Notes: generated by a model not told the origin, from the letters alone. DNA of 64,000 nt from Herbaspirillum sp. 3R11 (GCF_004563925.1 NZ_SPNJ01000002.1:124001-188000), one strand, 5' to 3'; positions 25,131 through 34,905 are shown, counted from the first letter of the stretch. Made by a program: numbers and translations.

Positions 25131-28106
25131 TCAAAAGCGCCAGCGCGCCTTGGCGCTCGCGGTCTGGTTGGTGAAGCTGCTGCGTGCTTCCAGATCATAA
25201 CGCAGGCTCAGGCTTACGCCGCCGGTGGTGGTGGTGCTCAGGGCTGCACCAACCCGGCCGATCCATGGGCTTTGCTCCAGACCGTAGGTCGCGAACGAAA
25301 CGCCGGGTGCGCCTGCATAAGCGGACGTGATCGAGGCCTGCTTGTTGATGGTGTCGTAGCCTACGCCGGCGTTGAAGGCGAGGTTGGTGTCTGGATTGAG
25401 TTGCAGGTTGAGCTTGCCATCGGTCGACAACACGAACTGCGACGCGCTGCGGCTATCCACGTTCAGATTGAGCGCTCCGGCACCCGATTCCGTATAGCCG
25501 GCATCGCGAATCCAAGTGTAGTCGGCCCGTATACTTGGCGTGAACGTTGTCGCTGGCGACAACGCAAAGCTGCGCGCCAGACCGACGCCTGCGTGGACAC
25601 CGGTGCTGTCATACGCGCCCTCAGCCACGCTCGACGCGAACGCGATACTGCGCTTGCCCCGGTTTGAATTGCGGGCGATGTCGCCTTGAAGGTTCAGCTC
25701 GGTATCCTGGTCCAGGCTGTAGCTGCCGTAGCCGATCAACTGGTAGACATCCACCTTGCTGGATTGCGGCGCCACCGACGAATTGCCGTCGACGGTGCTG
25801 CGGGCATAGGCAAGCGCTACACCGGCGCGGGCCTGCTCCGAGAAGGGCCGGTCAACACCGGCAACGACGCCATAGGTGCTGGCATTGAAGCCCGAGACGC
25901 CGTTGCGGTCGCCCTGGTTGGCCCATGAACCGAAGGGCTTGAACCAGACATTGCGGTCGCCCAGGAACTCATCGCCCGACGACAGGCCGCGGTTACCGTC
26001 GATACGCGACTGCACCACACGGTTAACGCCGCTGAAGGCCGAGTTGACCGCCACTTGCGAGCCGCCCACCAGCAACGGCAAGGTCTGGCTGACAGCGTTG
26101 GAGAGTTGTCGCTGCTGGCCGGTAATAAAACCCTGGAACAAGCTGCCGATGGCGCCGTTCGGATTGGCGCCAATGATCTGATCCAGTGCTTTGGCGGCAC
26201 CGGATCCGGGGAAATTGCCCTGCTCCATGGTGGTCTTGAATATCGTGGTGCCGCCGGAACCGCCGCTGCTGGGAGCTGCCGCCACGAGCAGATTGACCTG
26301 ATTGCCGACGTAACTTGGCGTATAGGTAAACAACAGGCTATTGGTGGAAGTCGTCGCGAACGTCCCCGAGATCGTGGTCGCCGAGATAACCTGTGACAGA
26401 GAGCCGGCCGATATGCCACTTGCGCTTGCCGCATCCACGAACAAGGTACCCCCTAGTGTGGCGGTGCCGTTGACCACCAGCTTGCCGTAGCTGCTCATGC
26501 CGGATACGCCGATGCGCAATGTGCCGCCACTGGCATTGGTGTATGCGCCGGTGTGGACGGTTTTACCGGCGCTGACGCCGAAGGTGCCGGCATTGTTCAC
26601 AGCGCCGCTGACGGTGGCGTTGTTGGCGGTGACGGTGCCGCCGCTCTGCACCGCCAGCGTCCCAGTCAGACTCATGCTGTCGGCCAGCACCAGCGTGCCG
26701 CCTTGCGCAGTCCAGCTGCTGGTGCCGCTGCCGGTCAGGGTCCAGGTGCCGGCGTCTTGTTTGGTAAAGGCGCTGAATCCCTGATACTTGGCAGTGGCGC
26801 CAATATCAGAAAGAGAAAAACTACCGGAACCACTGGCGCCACCCAAAGCAAAGGTGTCACCTCCGGCACTGACCACGTTGCCGGTAAACTGACCGCCGAC
26901 TTGCAGTACCAGCTTGTTGCCGCCGCCGGAGAGTGTGACAGCGTTGGCGGTAAGGCCTCTGCCCGTGCCGCCAGCGATGGTGCCGCTGTTGTAGATGGTG
27001 GCGTTGCCCGTTGAAACTACGGCTGCGCTACCCACGGTGTTGCTGCCACCGCTACCGGCGCCGCTGCTGGCGCCGCCGTTGCCGCCGTTGCCGCCGTTAA
27101 TGCTTCCTGAGTTTGTCAGGGTAAATCCGCTTCCGGACACACCGTTGCCGCCACTGCCACCGGCGCCGCCGATGCCGGTGTTGACGTTGCCGCCGCTGCC
27201 GCCGTTGCCACCGTTGATGGTTCCAGAGTTGGTCAGGGTAAATCCACTTCCAGATACGCCGTTACCGCCGTTGCCGGCGCTGCCGGGGCGGCCGCTACTG
27301 CCGCCGTCGCCGCCTTTAGCGCCGCGCCCGCCGTTGATGTTTCCGGAGTTTACCAGGGTAAATCCGCTTCCAGACACACCGTTTCCGCCGTTGCCGCTGT
27401 CACCGCCGTTGTCGCTGCTGCCACCGGAGCCGCCGCTTGCACCGTTGCCGGCGGTGATGGTTCCAAAGTTGGTCAGGGTAAATCCACTTCCGGATACACC
27501 GTTGCCACCGCTGCCGCCAATGCCAACGCCAACGCCACCGGAGTCGATGTCGCCGTTGCCGGCGATGATGGTTCCGGAATTGGCCAGGGCAAATCCACTT
27601 CCGGATACAGCATTGCCGCCGTTGTAGTTGGTGCTGCCTCTGTTGTTGCCATCGGCCCCGATAACACGGACATTGTTGCCGAGTGAGACACTTCCTGCCG
27701 TTCCGTTGCCCAAGACCAGCGTTCCGCCATAAATCTGCACAGCACTATTGGCGGTAATGGTGATGGGTTGGGTGATGGTGGGCAGCGTGCTGATTACTTC
27801 GACGTTGGTGACGATCGTAATGGTATTGCCGCTACCCGTATTGGCTTGGTCAATTGCCCAACTCAACGTACCGGGCGTACTGATTGTGCCGTTATCGGTA
27901 TTGCTCGTGACGGTGTAATTCGTGGCCATGACGGGCGCCGCCAGCAGCGTTGCCGCCAACGCCAATGCGGCCGTGACCGCGTGTTGCGCTCGCTTGCCCG
28001 CCCCTGTTGAAGCCTGCTTGCCCCTGCCACGCGACGCCGCGTTTTCCTGTGCGACGACGAACTTCCCCTGCCGGCGATTCCACACCAGGCTATAGATTTT
28101 GTTCAT
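25131..28106 (-). CDS. Type Va autotransporter with ESPR and Gly-rich repeat passenger
   Basis: A 991-residue secreted surface protein. The N-terminus [19 protein letters not shown] is an extended signal peptide region, followed by a hydrophobic core and cleavage near Ala61. The passenger contains five repeats of about 36-40 residues (about 160-350), each opening [19 protein letters not shown] and continuing with Gly/Asn/Ser-rich sequence. A helix-like segment with GVLQ-type autotransporter linker features follows. Residues about 715-991 form the outer-membrane beta-barrel, starting [16 protein letters not shown] and ending in the C-terminal Phe of KARWRF. It is likely an adhesin or aggregation factor. 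ATG 28106 is chosen because the ESPR starts there. Confidence 0.92.
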   Translation of the reverse strand: MNKIYSLVWNRRQGKFVVAQENAASRGRGKQASTGAGKRAQHAVTAALALAATLLAAPVMATNYTVTSNTDNGTISTPGTLSWAIDQANTGSGNTITIVTNVEVISTLPTITQPITITANSAVQIYGGTLVLGNGTAGSVSLGNNVRVIGADGNNRGSTNYNGGNAVSGSGFALANSGTIIAGNGDIDSGGVGVGIGGSGGNGVSGSGFTLTNFGTITAGNGASGGSGGSSDNGGDSGNGGNGVSGSGFTLVNSGNINGGRGAKGGDGGSSGRPGSAGNGGNGVSGSGFTLTNSGTINGGNGGSGGNVNTGIGGAGGSGGNGVSGSGFTLTNSGSINGGNGGNGGASSGAGSGGSNTVGSAAVVSTGNATIYNSGTIAGGTGRGLTANAVTLSGGGNKLVLQVGGQFTGNVVSAGGDTFALGGASGSGSFSLSDIGATAKYQGFSAFTKQDAGTWTLTGSGTSSWTAQGGTLVLADSMSLTGTLAVQSGGTVTANNATVSGAVNNAGTFGVSAGKTVHTGAYTNASGGTLRIGVSGMSSYGKLVVNGTATLGGTLFVDAASASGISAGSLSQVISATTISGTFATTSTNSLLFTYTPSYVGNQVNLLVAAAPSSGGSGGTTIFKTTMEQGNFPGSGAAKALDQIIGANPNGAIGSLFQGFITGQQRQLSNAVSQTLPLLVGGSQVAVNSAFSGVNRVVQSRIDGNRGLSSGDEFLGDRNVWFKPFGSWANQGDRNGVSGFNASTYGVVAGVDRPFSEQARAGVALAYARSTVDGNSSVAPQSSKVDVYQLIGYGSYSLDQDTELNLQGDIARNSNRGKRSIAFASSVAEGAYDSTGVHAGVGLARSFALSPATTFTPSIRADYTWIRDAGYTESGAGALNLNVDSRSASQFVLSTDGKLNLQLNPDTNLAFNAGVGYDTINKQASITSAYAGAPGVSFATYGLEQSPWIGRVGAALSTTTTGGVSLSLRYDLEARSSFTNQTASAKARWRF

Positions 28107-28563
28107 GCTGTGGAGTCCTCCCAAGACCTCAGCCCGGCAGGACGGAGACCGGAGGCAGCAAGGATGCCACGGCCACTATTGGCAGTGGCGACGACTCTAC
28201 CCAAGTTTGTTTTGACCGGCCGGCCTTGATGCTGCTGTGTATGGCGCATTATTCCCCCGATATCTTTTGTTTGATTTCTCCGCGCGAGGGTAACCGATAT
28301 CTGCGCAGTGACTTGACTGCCCGTCTCACTTTCTGTGTTTATATTTTTACTGACAGGCAATCGTTGTTGAAAAGGAACGTGATTATGCCTGCCTGAATCT
28401 GGGCGCACACTTGCGGCTAAAAATCCGCATTGTGGATGGAGTGCAGGTGCCCTTAATACGGAGAGTTTCGGACTGTAACCGACCATGCCGCTCATCGTCA
28501 GAACATATGGGGTTCTACAAGATTGATCGCGGAGAGCATGTCGCTTTTTATATGCTTCCAGAT

Positions 28564-28586
28564 GTCCGCTTCCGCTGATTGCGGAC
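28564..28586. repeat. Palindromic repeat, degenerate copy 5
   Basis: GTCCGCTTCCGCTGATTGC followed by GGAC: the outer arms match the family but the centre TGGCCGA is altered and one base is missing. It lies about 80 bp outside the left island end. Confidence 0.6.
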
Positions 28587-28610
28587 GGAATGCTGCTAGT
28601 GTCCCAAAAG

Positions 28611-28636
28611 AAAAGCCACTCGTGCAAGTGGCTTTT
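28611..28636 (+). terminator. Hairpin terminator AAAAGCCACT / AGTGGCTTTT
   Basis: A perfect 10-bp stem with a 6-nt loop whose A/T ends give a T-run in either direction. No gene precedes it closely on the plus strand, so it may be a leftover of a transcript cut by the island insertion, 32 bp away. Confidence 0.7.
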
Positions 28637-28668
28637 AACTTTTGAAGCGGCACGGCCGAATCAATTGC

Positions 28669-28717
28669 CGACCAACTTTATTCATTGATTGTGCGACTGT
28701 AAAACAGATACGTTAGC
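28669..28717 (-). repeat. Left terminal inverted repeat of the catabolic island
   Basis: Read outward on the minus strand: GCTAACGTATCTGTTTTAC (28717-28699), AGTCGCA, then CAATGAATAAAGTTGGTCG ending at 28669. The two blocks match the right end 42929-42991 almost perfectly (one mismatch in 26, none in 19). Confidence 0.85.
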
Positions 28718-29016
28718 CAGCCTTTATAAATTATCCGCTAACTCTATGATTTACAAAAGTTAATCAAAAACGGCTAACGTATCAATACCCCTCGAGTACC
28801 TTGGTTTTGCAGCTGAAATGCATTTCTTATTGGTTTCCATATTAATTAGGTTAGCGGCCTTTGCTAGTGCAGCTTTGCAGTCGAGGCGATAGTGCCGATT
28901 CTGGTGGGGCTGGAACGAACGACTTATAGTAAGCCCCCGTTTTGCATGGCTAGTTTTCGGATATCTCCAGCTCGAAGAAGCGACTCGACTCGAGAAGACC
29001 GTCTTAACTCTCTTAT

Positions 29017-29040
29017 ACTGAATCCAAAATCGAATACAAT
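29017..29040. promoter_or_regulatory. Operator-like site before the first FCD/GntR gene
   Basis: TGAATCCAAAATCGAATACA is a degenerate version of the palindrome TGTATCC / GGATACA seen at 34161-34184 and 40420-40441. It ends 27 bp upstream of the GntR start at 29068. Confidence 0.5.
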
Positions 29041-29067
29041 CCCGGAATTACGTTCGCGAATCTTGCC

Positions 29068-29697
29068 ATGACAAAAGTTTCCTCCGATGAAATTACCGCT
29101 GAATTGAGAAAAAACATCTACGAAGGTGTTTTGGCGTCGGGCGTCGCATTGAAGCAAGAGGATTTAGCCGAAAAATTTGGTGTTAGCCGTATACCAATCC
29201 GAGAGGCGCTGAAGCGGCTGGAAGCGGAAGGACTTGTTCAACACGAGCTTAATAAGGGAACGGTTGTCGCATCGCATTCAATCTCCGAAGTAATTGAGAT
29301 GCTGGATATAAGAATCGGCTTGGAGACAAGAGCGCTTCAACTGGCAATTCCAAATCTGGATAAGCAGCATTTGGACCGATGTGAGGCAATTCTGGCCCGT
29401 TATGATGGCGCAAGTAAGCCTAGCGTTTGGTCGGCGTTGAATCTGGAGTTTCACCTGACTCTATACAGCGCAGCTAACAAGCCACGCCTAATCAAGATGA
29501 TTGAGGATTTGGTGCTGGGTATGCAACGATATACCCGAATTTATATTTCTCATACATTAGGTCGGGAGCAGCCGCAAAAGGAACACTACGAGCTGTTAGA
29601 GACCCTGCGTCGAGGAGATGCAGAGAAAGCGATATCGCTCCTAGAAGAGCATATTGCACGTACCCAAGAAGTCATCTTGGCAAGCCAAGATGACTGA
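29068..29697 (+). CDS. GntR-family regulator, FadR/FCD subfamily (paralogue 1)
   Basis: A 209-residue regulator. The winged HTH covers about residues 5-72 (LKQEDLAEKFGVSRIPIREA, then LKRLEAEGLVQHELNKG). The FCD effector domain follows with its metal-binding-type positions in NLEFHLTLYSAANKPRL and HYELLETLRRGDAEKA. It is very similar over its whole length to the regulator at 34227-34862. It is convergent with the minus-strand catabolic operon. It probably senses a proline-related acid and binds the upstream TGTATCC-type site. Confidence 0.9.
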   Translation: MTKVSSDEITAELRKNIYEGVLASGVALKQEDLAEKFGVSRIPIREALKRLEAEGLVQHELNKGTVVASHSISEVIEMLDIRIGLETRALQLAIPNLDKQHLDRCEAILARYDGASKPSVWSALNLEFHLTLYSAANKPRLIKMIEDLVLGMQRYTRIYISHTLGREQPQKEHYELLETLRRGDAEKAISLLEEHIARTQEVILASQDD

Positions 29698-29709
29698 GTC
29701 GATGGGGCA

Positions 29710-29898
29710 TTAAACCGGCGGCGCCAAGAACTTACCACCCTTGACCCAGTTGGAGCTTGGTATTTCGACAAAGATGATGTCGATGCTATCAACGGGACAC
29801 TTCAGGATGTCAGAAGTGAGCTTGGTAACTTCCTCCGCGTATTTGATTTTTTGCTCCGCGGTACGGCCAGGGGCTAATTCAATTGTTAAGGTTGGCAT
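29710..29898 (-). CDS. 4-oxalocrotonate tautomerase family protein
   Basis: A 62-residue protein of the 4-OT family. Pro2, the catalytic amino-terminal proline after Met removal, is present (MPTLTIELAPGRT), as is the typical helix AEQKIKYAEEVTKLTSDIL and the strand IIFVEIPSSNWVKGG. It catalyses keto-enol or imine-enamine type tautomerisation. It is the last gene of the minus-strand operon and overlaps the flavoenzyme remnant by 20 bp. In this context it could equilibrate enamine/imine forms of a pyrroline carboxylate; this is speculative. Confidence 0.88.
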   Translation of the reverse strand: MPTLTIELAPGRTAEQKIKYAEEVTKLTSDILKCPVDSIDIIFVEIPSSNWVKGGKFLAPPV

Positions 29899-30379
29899 AC
29901 GATTCTCCAGTCGGTGGGTAGGTTAGTAAGTCGATACTGAATACCTTGTGTATCTGCGCTTCTGCAAAGATGTCTTTCTCTTCATCGGTCCCGAATAGCT
30001 TCTGAGCGTCTAGGTCGATAGTGAAATCGTTAAACATCGGAGCTGCAGTGTTCACTACACGCTCAGCCTTGATGTTCTCAACGCCTATCGATTTGGCGAC
30101 CACCAAGTCGAAAGGATTTGCGCCGATTACAGCTATCAGCTCGCCGCGTAAGACTCGACCTCCCGCCGCACGAATCTTCCTCAGCATGAAGCTATTCGGT
30201 CGCGGCCTCCAGTTGCGATAGTTTTCGTCTGACTGCTCAGAGGCTAGACATAGCGGGTCACGTGGGTCGATGATGACGACGTCCCTGATGCCGCGATTTT
30301 TGACCAGATAATAGGCAACAGAGATGCCTAGATTACCGGCGCCGATTACTGCTACTGGCGTACTGATGACGCGGCTCAT
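29879..30379 (-). pseudogene. Internally deleted FAD-dependent amine oxidoreductase (DAO family)
   Basis: The 166-codon frame begins as a normal DAO-type flavoprotein: VAVIGAGNLGISVAYYLVKN with the GxGxxG FAD motif, then ASEQSDENYRNWRPRP. It then jumps to LRKIRAAGGRVLRGELIAV and AERVVNTAAP, and again to FTIDLDAQKLFGTDEE, segments that lie far apart in full-length (over 400-residue) relatives. The C-terminal catalytic part is missing. The joins keep the frame, so the deletions were in multiples of three or were selected to be. Likely inactive, though the ribosome site and tautomerase overlap remain. Confidence 0.7.
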
Positions 30380-30412
30380 CTTGATTCCCTTGTTGATGAC
30401 GAGATTTCCGTC

Positions 30413-31447
30413 CTAGCTGTTCGCCAGGGATTGGAGCTGTATAAAATGTTTCGCTTGAATCTTCATACCTTGGAGCTCTGCGAGCCTCCGTCGCTCATAC
30501 CGCCGTTGGCCAGGTAGTCGTTTGGTCCCTGTCGCAACCAACATATCGGCCAACTGCCGTACACGCACATCAAGCATCTCTATGCCAGCACGTCTTGGGT
30601 CGATGACGATGAAGCTTTGACCTGCCTTCGAAGTGTGCGCGCCTTTGTACAGCATCGATTGGTCTTGGTATCCAAAGACACTTCCCGTGAGCCCTGCCGC
30701 CATGATTTCGACCATCATGGCAATCAGGAAGCCTTTGTGGTCCCCAAACGGCACTAGCGCACCGCCATCCAGGACTGCATTAGGGTCAGTTGTAGGTTTG
30801 CCTTCTTTGTCGACTCCACATCCCGGTGGCAACATCTTTTGCTCGTTGGCGGCAATCAATACGTCGCCATGTGCCATAACGCTGGAAGCTTGGTCCCAGA
30901 CAAGATGGTTTCCGTCTTTCATCGGTGCTGCAAATGCCATCGGATTCGTGCCTAAGACCTTTTGCTTTGCCCCCGGGCCGACAATGCGGCTTCGGCTATG
31001 CACGAAGGCCATGGCAATTAATCCCTCATCGGCGAACGGCTCTACATCTACCCATAGCGCCCCGAAGTGATGCGAGTTCTTGATGCACAACGACGCGATG
31101 CCTTGCTCCTTCGCTTTTTCAATAACCAAATCGTGTGCCGCAGCAAGAGCACCCTGAGCAAATCCATTCGTCGCGTCGACAATGACCACACCTGGTGCTT
31201 GGTCAATGACACTAGGCGTTGCTCCGGGAGTTATCCAGCCACTTTTGAGTGTTTGAACCATAGCGTCAAGCCGCTCCAGGCCGTGACTGAATGTCCCGTC
31301 TCGTTCAGCAGCGACCATCGAGCCAGCGACCGCCTTTGCCGTTTGTTCAACGACACCGTTGTCCAGCAGTACCTTGGTTACCAAACGCGTTAGTTCGTGC
31401 TCAGTAATGGGTATCAGGTCTTCCGTCAATTGGCGGCTGATAGTCAT
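30413..31447 (-). CDS. Ldh-family NAD(P)H oxidoreductase (pyrroline-2-/piperideine-2-carboxylate reductase type)
   Basis: A 344-residue member of the malate/L-lactate dehydrogenase family (the DpkA/YlbC fold, unrelated to classical LDH). Recognisable parts are the early SMVAAERDGTFSHGLERL, SLCIKNSHHFGALW with catalytic His residues, NPMAFAAP, and GGALVPFGDHKGFLIAMMVEI. In many proteobacteria such proteins reduce Delta1-pyrroline-2-carboxylate or Delta1-piperideine-2-carboxylate to L-proline or L-pipecolate. Position beside PutA, ProC and DAO-type flavoenzymes favours that activity over malate or ureidoglycolate oxidation. Confidence 0.85.
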   Translation of the reverse strand: MTISRQLTEDLIPITEHELTRLVTKVLLDNGVVEQTAKAVAGSMVAAERDGTFSHGLERLDAMVQTLKSGWITPGATPSVIDQAPGVVIVDATNGFAQGALAAAHDLVIEKAKEQGIASLCIKNSHHFGALWVDVEPFADEGLIAMAFVHSRSRIVGPGAKQKVLGTNPMAFAAPMKDGNHLVWDQASSVMAHGDVLIAANEQKMLPPGCGVDKEGKPTTDPNAVLDGGALVPFGDHKGFLIAMMVEIMAAGLTGSVFGYQDQSMLYKGAHTSKAGQSFIVIDPRRAGIEMLDVRVRQLADMLVATGTKRLPGQRRYERRRLAELQGMKIQAKHFIQLQSLANS

Positions 31448-31466
31448 GTGAATTCACTTTCAGGTA

Positions 31467-33137
31467 TTACATTCCGGAGTAATTGGGACCGCCGCCGCCT
31501 TCAGGCGTAACCCAAACGATGTTTTGAGTCGGGTCTTTGATGTCGCAGGTCTTGCAGTGGACACAGTTCTGAGCATTGATTTGCAAACGGTCGCCGCCAT
31601 TGTCGTTTTTGACGAACTCATACACGCCGGCAGGACAGTAGCGAGACTCTGGGCCGGCATACAGAGTCAGATTGACAGTCACTGGCACATTCGCGTCTTT
31701 CAACGTCAGGTGCGCTGGCTGATGCTCCGCATGATTGGTGTTGGAGATGAAAACCGATGAAAGACGGTCGAAGGTGAGCTTGCCGTCAGGCTTGGGATAG
31801 GGGATTGGTTTAAATCGCGCCGCTGGCTTCAGACATTCATGGTCAGCATGCGTATGATGCATGGTCCATGGCGCTTTGCCACGCAATAACACCTGGTCAA
31901 TGCCAACCAGGAGCGTGCCAGTAATCAAGCCCTTGCTCATTGCTGGTTTGAAGTTTCGGGCCTTGTGCAGTTCCTCTTTCAGCCACGACTCTTCAAAGGC
32001 CGCCGGGTAAGCATCCAGCTCGTCACTCTTTCGGTTCGCTGTAATCGCGCTGAAAGCCGCGTCAGCCGACATCATGCCGCTTTTGATTGCAGAATGACTG
32101 CCTTTAATGCGCGAGGCATTTAGGAATCCAGCATCGCAGCCTAAGAGCGCGCCGCCTGGGAACACTAGCTTAGGCAGAGATTGCAATCCGCCGGCGGTGA
32201 TGGCGCGTGCACCATAGGAGAGGCGCTTGCCACTTTCAAAGAATTTGCGAATCTCTGGATGCGTCTTATAACGCTGAAATTCCTCAAACGGAGATATATA
32301 CGGATTTTGATACGCCAGACCCACTACATAACCGACCGCAACTTGGTTATTCTCTAGGTGATAGAGGAAAGAGCCACCGTAAGTATCATTGTCTAGTGGC
32401 CAGCCAGCGGTGTGTACCACCAAGCCTGCTTGATGCACCTCTGGCCTCACCTCCCACAGTTCCTTGATGCCTAACGCATAAGTCTGCGGGTCCTTGCCAG
32501 CGTCCAATTTATACTTCGAAATTAGCTGCTTGCCTAAGTGGCCGCGTGCACCTTCGGCGAAAAACGTGTATTTCGCGTGCAGCTCCATGCCGAGTTGGAA
32601 TTCATCGGTCGGCTTACCATCCTTGTTGATACCCATATTTCCGGTAGCTACGCCTTTGACTGCGCCGTCACTGTCGTATAAAACCTCCGCAGCTGGAAAT
32701 CCAGGGAAAATTTCTACTCCTAACGCCTCGGCTTGTTGGCCTAGCCAGCGAACGACGTTCGACAACGAGACAATGTAGTTGCCGTGATTTTGGAAGCTCG
32801 TTGGTAGCAACCAAGATGGCGTTTTGTATGCTTTGGTCGCGGAAAGAAAGAGAAAACGGTCCTCGGTCACAGGTGTGTCTAGTGGAGCCCCTTGTTCACG
32901 CCATGCTGGAATTAGCTCGCTCAATGCGCGAGGGTCCATCACCGCGCCAGACAAAATATGAGCACCAATCTCACTGCCTTTTTCCAAAACACAAACCGAA
33001 ATTTCTCGACCTGCTTGTACTGCCAACTGTTTCAAACGAATCGCTGCAGATAGACCGGCCGGACCGCCGCCGACTACCACCACGTCGTATTCCATTGCCT
33101 CGCGGGGCCCGAATTGTTCTACCAACAGATTATTCAT
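31467..33137 (-). CDS. Electron transfer flavoprotein-ubiquinone oxidoreductase
   Basis: A 556-residue ETF-QO. It has an FAD-binding N-terminus (YDVVVVGGGPAGLSAAIRLK), the quinone-side membrane-associated region in the middle, and a C-terminal 4Fe-4S cluster with CPAGVYEF, then NAQNCVHCKTCDI giving four cysteines. It passes electrons from reduced ETF to ubiquinone at the inner membrane. It sits in the operon proC - ETF-QO - Ldh - DAO remnant - tautomerase. Together with the ETF genes at 34906-36601 it gives this island a private electron route. The host core genome probably has another copy. Confidence 0.95.
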   Translation of the reverse strand: MNNLLVEQFGPREAMEYDVVVVGGGPAGLSAAIRLKQLAVQAGREISVCVLEKGSEIGAHILSGAVMDPRALSELIPAWREQGAPLDTPVTEDRFLFLSATKAYKTPSWLLPTSFQNHGNYIVSLSNVVRWLGQQAEALGVEIFPGFPAAEVLYDSDGAVKGVATGNMGINKDGKPTDEFQLGMELHAKYTFFAEGARGHLGKQLISKYKLDAGKDPQTYALGIKELWEVRPEVHQAGLVVHTAGWPLDNDTYGGSFLYHLENNQVAVGYVVGLAYQNPYISPFEEFQRYKTHPEIRKFFESGKRLSYGARAITAGGLQSLPKLVFPGGALLGCDAGFLNASRIKGSHSAIKSGMMSADAAFSAITANRKSDELDAYPAAFEESWLKEELHKARNFKPAMSKGLITGTLLVGIDQVLLRGKAPWTMHHTHADHECLKPAARFKPIPYPKPDGKLTFDRLSSVFISNTNHAEHQPAHLTLKDANVPVTVNLTLYAGPESRYCPAGVYEFVKNDNGGDRLQINAQNCVHCKTCDIKDPTQNIVWVTPEGGGGPNYSGM

Positions 33138-33169
33138 GCTGACACTTCAATTGTTCAAGTTGTGGTTCG

Positions 33170-33985
33170 TTATTTCTTCGCAGACCATTCATCGCCAATT
33201 TCTTGGCTACGGCGAGCGGCAGCCTTAATGGCTTCAACGATAAGCGGCTTGATGTTGCTTGTTTCCATGGCGCTAATTGCTGCATGGGTGGTGCCGCCTT
33301 TTGAAGTGACCTTGGCGCGCAATTGAGAGGGTAATTCGTCAGAACGAGTTGCCAGCTCGCTGGCTCCTCGGAAGGTGGCCAGGGAAAGAAGCGTCGCATC
33401 ACTTTCCGAGAGGCCGAGTTCCAAAGCAGCCTGCTGCATCGCCTCAACAAAGTAGAAAACATATGCTGGACCGCTACCGGAAATCGCAGTGACCGCATCA
33501 ATTTTTTCTTCGTTGTCGAGCCATACCGTTGTACCAACGGCTTTCATGATGGCATCAGCGGACTCCTTTTGTTCCGGGCTTACACTCGGCGCTGCGTACA
33601 GGCCGGTCATGCCCATGACGATAAGAGCCGGCGTATTTGGCATTGCTCGAACTATCTTCTTGTAGTCTTTCGACCATTTCGAAATTTCCGAGATACGCAC
33701 TCCGGCGGCAATTGAAATAATCAATTGATTGTGGAGAAATGGAGTGATGTCAGACAGCACATCCTTCACATGGTCAGGTTTGACGGCCAGCACAATGACG
33801 TCGCAATCGGCAACCTTTTTGTCAATTGCGGGAGAAGTCGATACGCCATATTTCTCGTGTAATGCAGCCAGGGAAGTAGCGTTGAGGTCAATGACGTGAA
33901 TATCTTGCGCTGAAACAACACGGCCCGCGAGGCTGCCGATGATGGCCGCGGCCATGTTGCCGCCACCAATAAAAGTAATCTTCAT
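33170..33985 (-). CDS. proC: Pyrroline-5-carboxylate reductase
   Basis: A 271-residue ProC. It has the NAD(P)H motif ITFIGGGNMAAAIIG at the N-terminus, VLAVKPDHVKDVL, RAMPNTPALIVMGMTGLYA, and the C-terminal signature AISGSGPAYVFYFVEAM followed by SKGGTTHAAI. ATG 33985 follows TAGGAAA; the frame is open to 34099 but without a plausible start. It is first in the minus-strand operon and divergent from the GntR gene at 34227. A P5C reductase in a proline-degrading island would oppose PutA, so it may act on pyrroline-2-carboxylate or another cyclic imine. Confidence 0.93.
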   Translation of the reverse strand: MKITFIGGGNMAAAIIGSLAGRVVSAQDIHVIDLNATSLAALHEKYGVSTSPAIDKKVADCDVIVLAVKPDHVKDVLSDITPFLHNQLIISIAAGVRISEISKWSKDYKKIVRAMPNTPALIVMGMTGLYAAPSVSPEQKESADAIMKAVGTTVWLDNEEKIDAVTAISGSGPAYVFYFVEAMQQAALELGLSESDATLLSLATFRGASELATRSDELPSQLRAKVTSKGGTTHAAISAMETSNIKPLIVEAIKAAARRSQEIGDEWSAKK

Positions 33986-34160
33986 ATCGTTTTTCCTAAA
34001 GATAAAGTCGTCCGTGATGCTCACGGCGCTCAGCAACCCGGAATTGCTTTGGTCGGATATCCCACTCAAAAGTCCTCGCCACTTACTTGTCGGCTTCATA
34101 TAAACACCCGGAATCGCTGGATAAATGGCCGTTGTGAAGCTGTTACAGCCGTTGATTAAA

Positions 34161-34184
34161 ATTGTATCTCAAATTGGATACAAT
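34161..34184. promoter_or_regulatory. Palindromic operator ATTGTATC / GGATACAAT between proC and gntR
   Basis: A 24-bp near-perfect palindrome, arms ATTGTATC and GATACAAT plus partial inner symmetry, in the divergent intergenic region: 176 bp from the proC start and 43 bp from the GntR start. The half-site GTATCC/GGATAC recurs at 40420-40441 and, degenerate, at 29017-29040. Typical dimension for a FadR/FCD-type GntR operator. Confidence 0.65.
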
Positions 34185-34226
34185 ATTGTATAATTATTTT
34201 CAATCACTCAAACCACGACGTGGACC

Positions 34227-34862
34227 ATGGGAAAACCAAATTCCGACGCAATTACTGAAGCGCTTCGGCAGAACATTTATGGTGGGCTTCTGCAAGCTGG
34301 TGCTGCACTGAAACAGGAAGACCTTGCCGAGAGATTTGGCGTCAGCCGCATTCCGGTTCGGGAGGCGCTAAAACGTCTTGAAGTTGAGGGCTTAGTCGTG
34401 CACGAGGTGAATAAAGGTGCTGTTGTGGCCTCCCATTCGGTGCATCAGGTATTGGAAATGTTGGACATTCGCATCGGACTGGAAGCGAGAGCATTGAAGT
34501 TGGCGATGCAGCAAATGACGAGCAAACACTTGGATGTTTGCGAAGCGGTGTTGAAGCGGTATGACGCATCCAGCAAAGCAAGTGTTTGGACTGCCTTAAA
34601 TCTTGAATTCCATCTCACGCTTTACAGCATCGCCAATAAGCCAAAGTTGCTGAAGATGATTGAAGAGTTGGTCTTAAATACGCAGCGTTATACGCGCGTT
34701 CAGATATCTCATACCGTTGGTCGGGAAAAGCCGCAACAAGAACACTATGAAATTCTGGCCTCTATTAGAAGTGGGGATGCGAACAAAGCTGTGCGACTGC
34801 TCGAGCGCCATATCGCGCATACGCAAGATGCAATTCTGCGAGCCTACGATGATGAGGCGTGA
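34227..34862 (+). CDS. GntR-family regulator, FadR/FCD subfamily (paralogue 2)
   Basis: A 211-residue FCD regulator. The HTH reads LKQEDLAERFGVSRIPVREA, then LKRLEVEGLVVHEVNKG. The effector domain opens LEMLDIRIGLEARALKLAM and contains NLEFHLTLYSIANKPKLLKM. It is nearly colinear with the protein at 29068-29697, so the pair arose by duplication. It heads a plus-strand unit with etfB-etfA-putA and lies divergent from proC. It is probably the main repressor of the island, binding the palindrome at 34161-34184. Confidence 0.92.
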   Translation: MGKPNSDAITEALRQNIYGGLLQAGAALKQEDLAERFGVSRIPVREALKRLEVEGLVVHEVNKGAVVASHSVHQVLEMLDIRIGLEARALKLAMQQMTSKHLDVCEAVLKRYDASSKASVWTALNLEFHLTLYSIANKPKLLKMIEELVLNTQRYTRVQISHTVGREKPQQEHYEILASIRSGDANKAVRLLERHIAHTQDAILRAYDDEA

Positions 34863-34905
34863 AAGCGCTGCAGACCATAGAAAATCTATTCTCTGAAAGA
34901 TAGTC

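Larger units (their letters stand above)
28107..29067. other. Non-coding stretch with island left boundary
   Basis: No credible gene in 961 bp. It holds, in order, the autotransporter 5' region, a degenerate fifth copy of the 24-bp palindrome, a hairpin terminator, the left terminal inverted repeat with subterminal CTAACG motifs (28736-28776 and near 28850), and an operator-like site before the first GntR gene. GC falls visibly at about 28.65 kb. Confidence 0.7.

Noticed and set aside
26995..27627. 210-codon Pro/Leu-rich plus-strand frame
   Set aside because: Antisense of the Gly-rich autotransporter repeats; the Pro-Leu pattern is the expected complement of Gly/Asn codons.
28103..28627. 174-codon frame upstream of the autotransporter
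   Set aside because: It spans a terminator-like hairpin side and a palindromic repeat and shows no domain; treated as non-coding.
28440..28640. tRNA gene as insertion target just left of the island
   Set aside because: The AAAAGCCACT/AGTGGCTTTT terminator resembles those behind tRNA genes, but no cloverleaf or T-arm could be found upstream on either strand.
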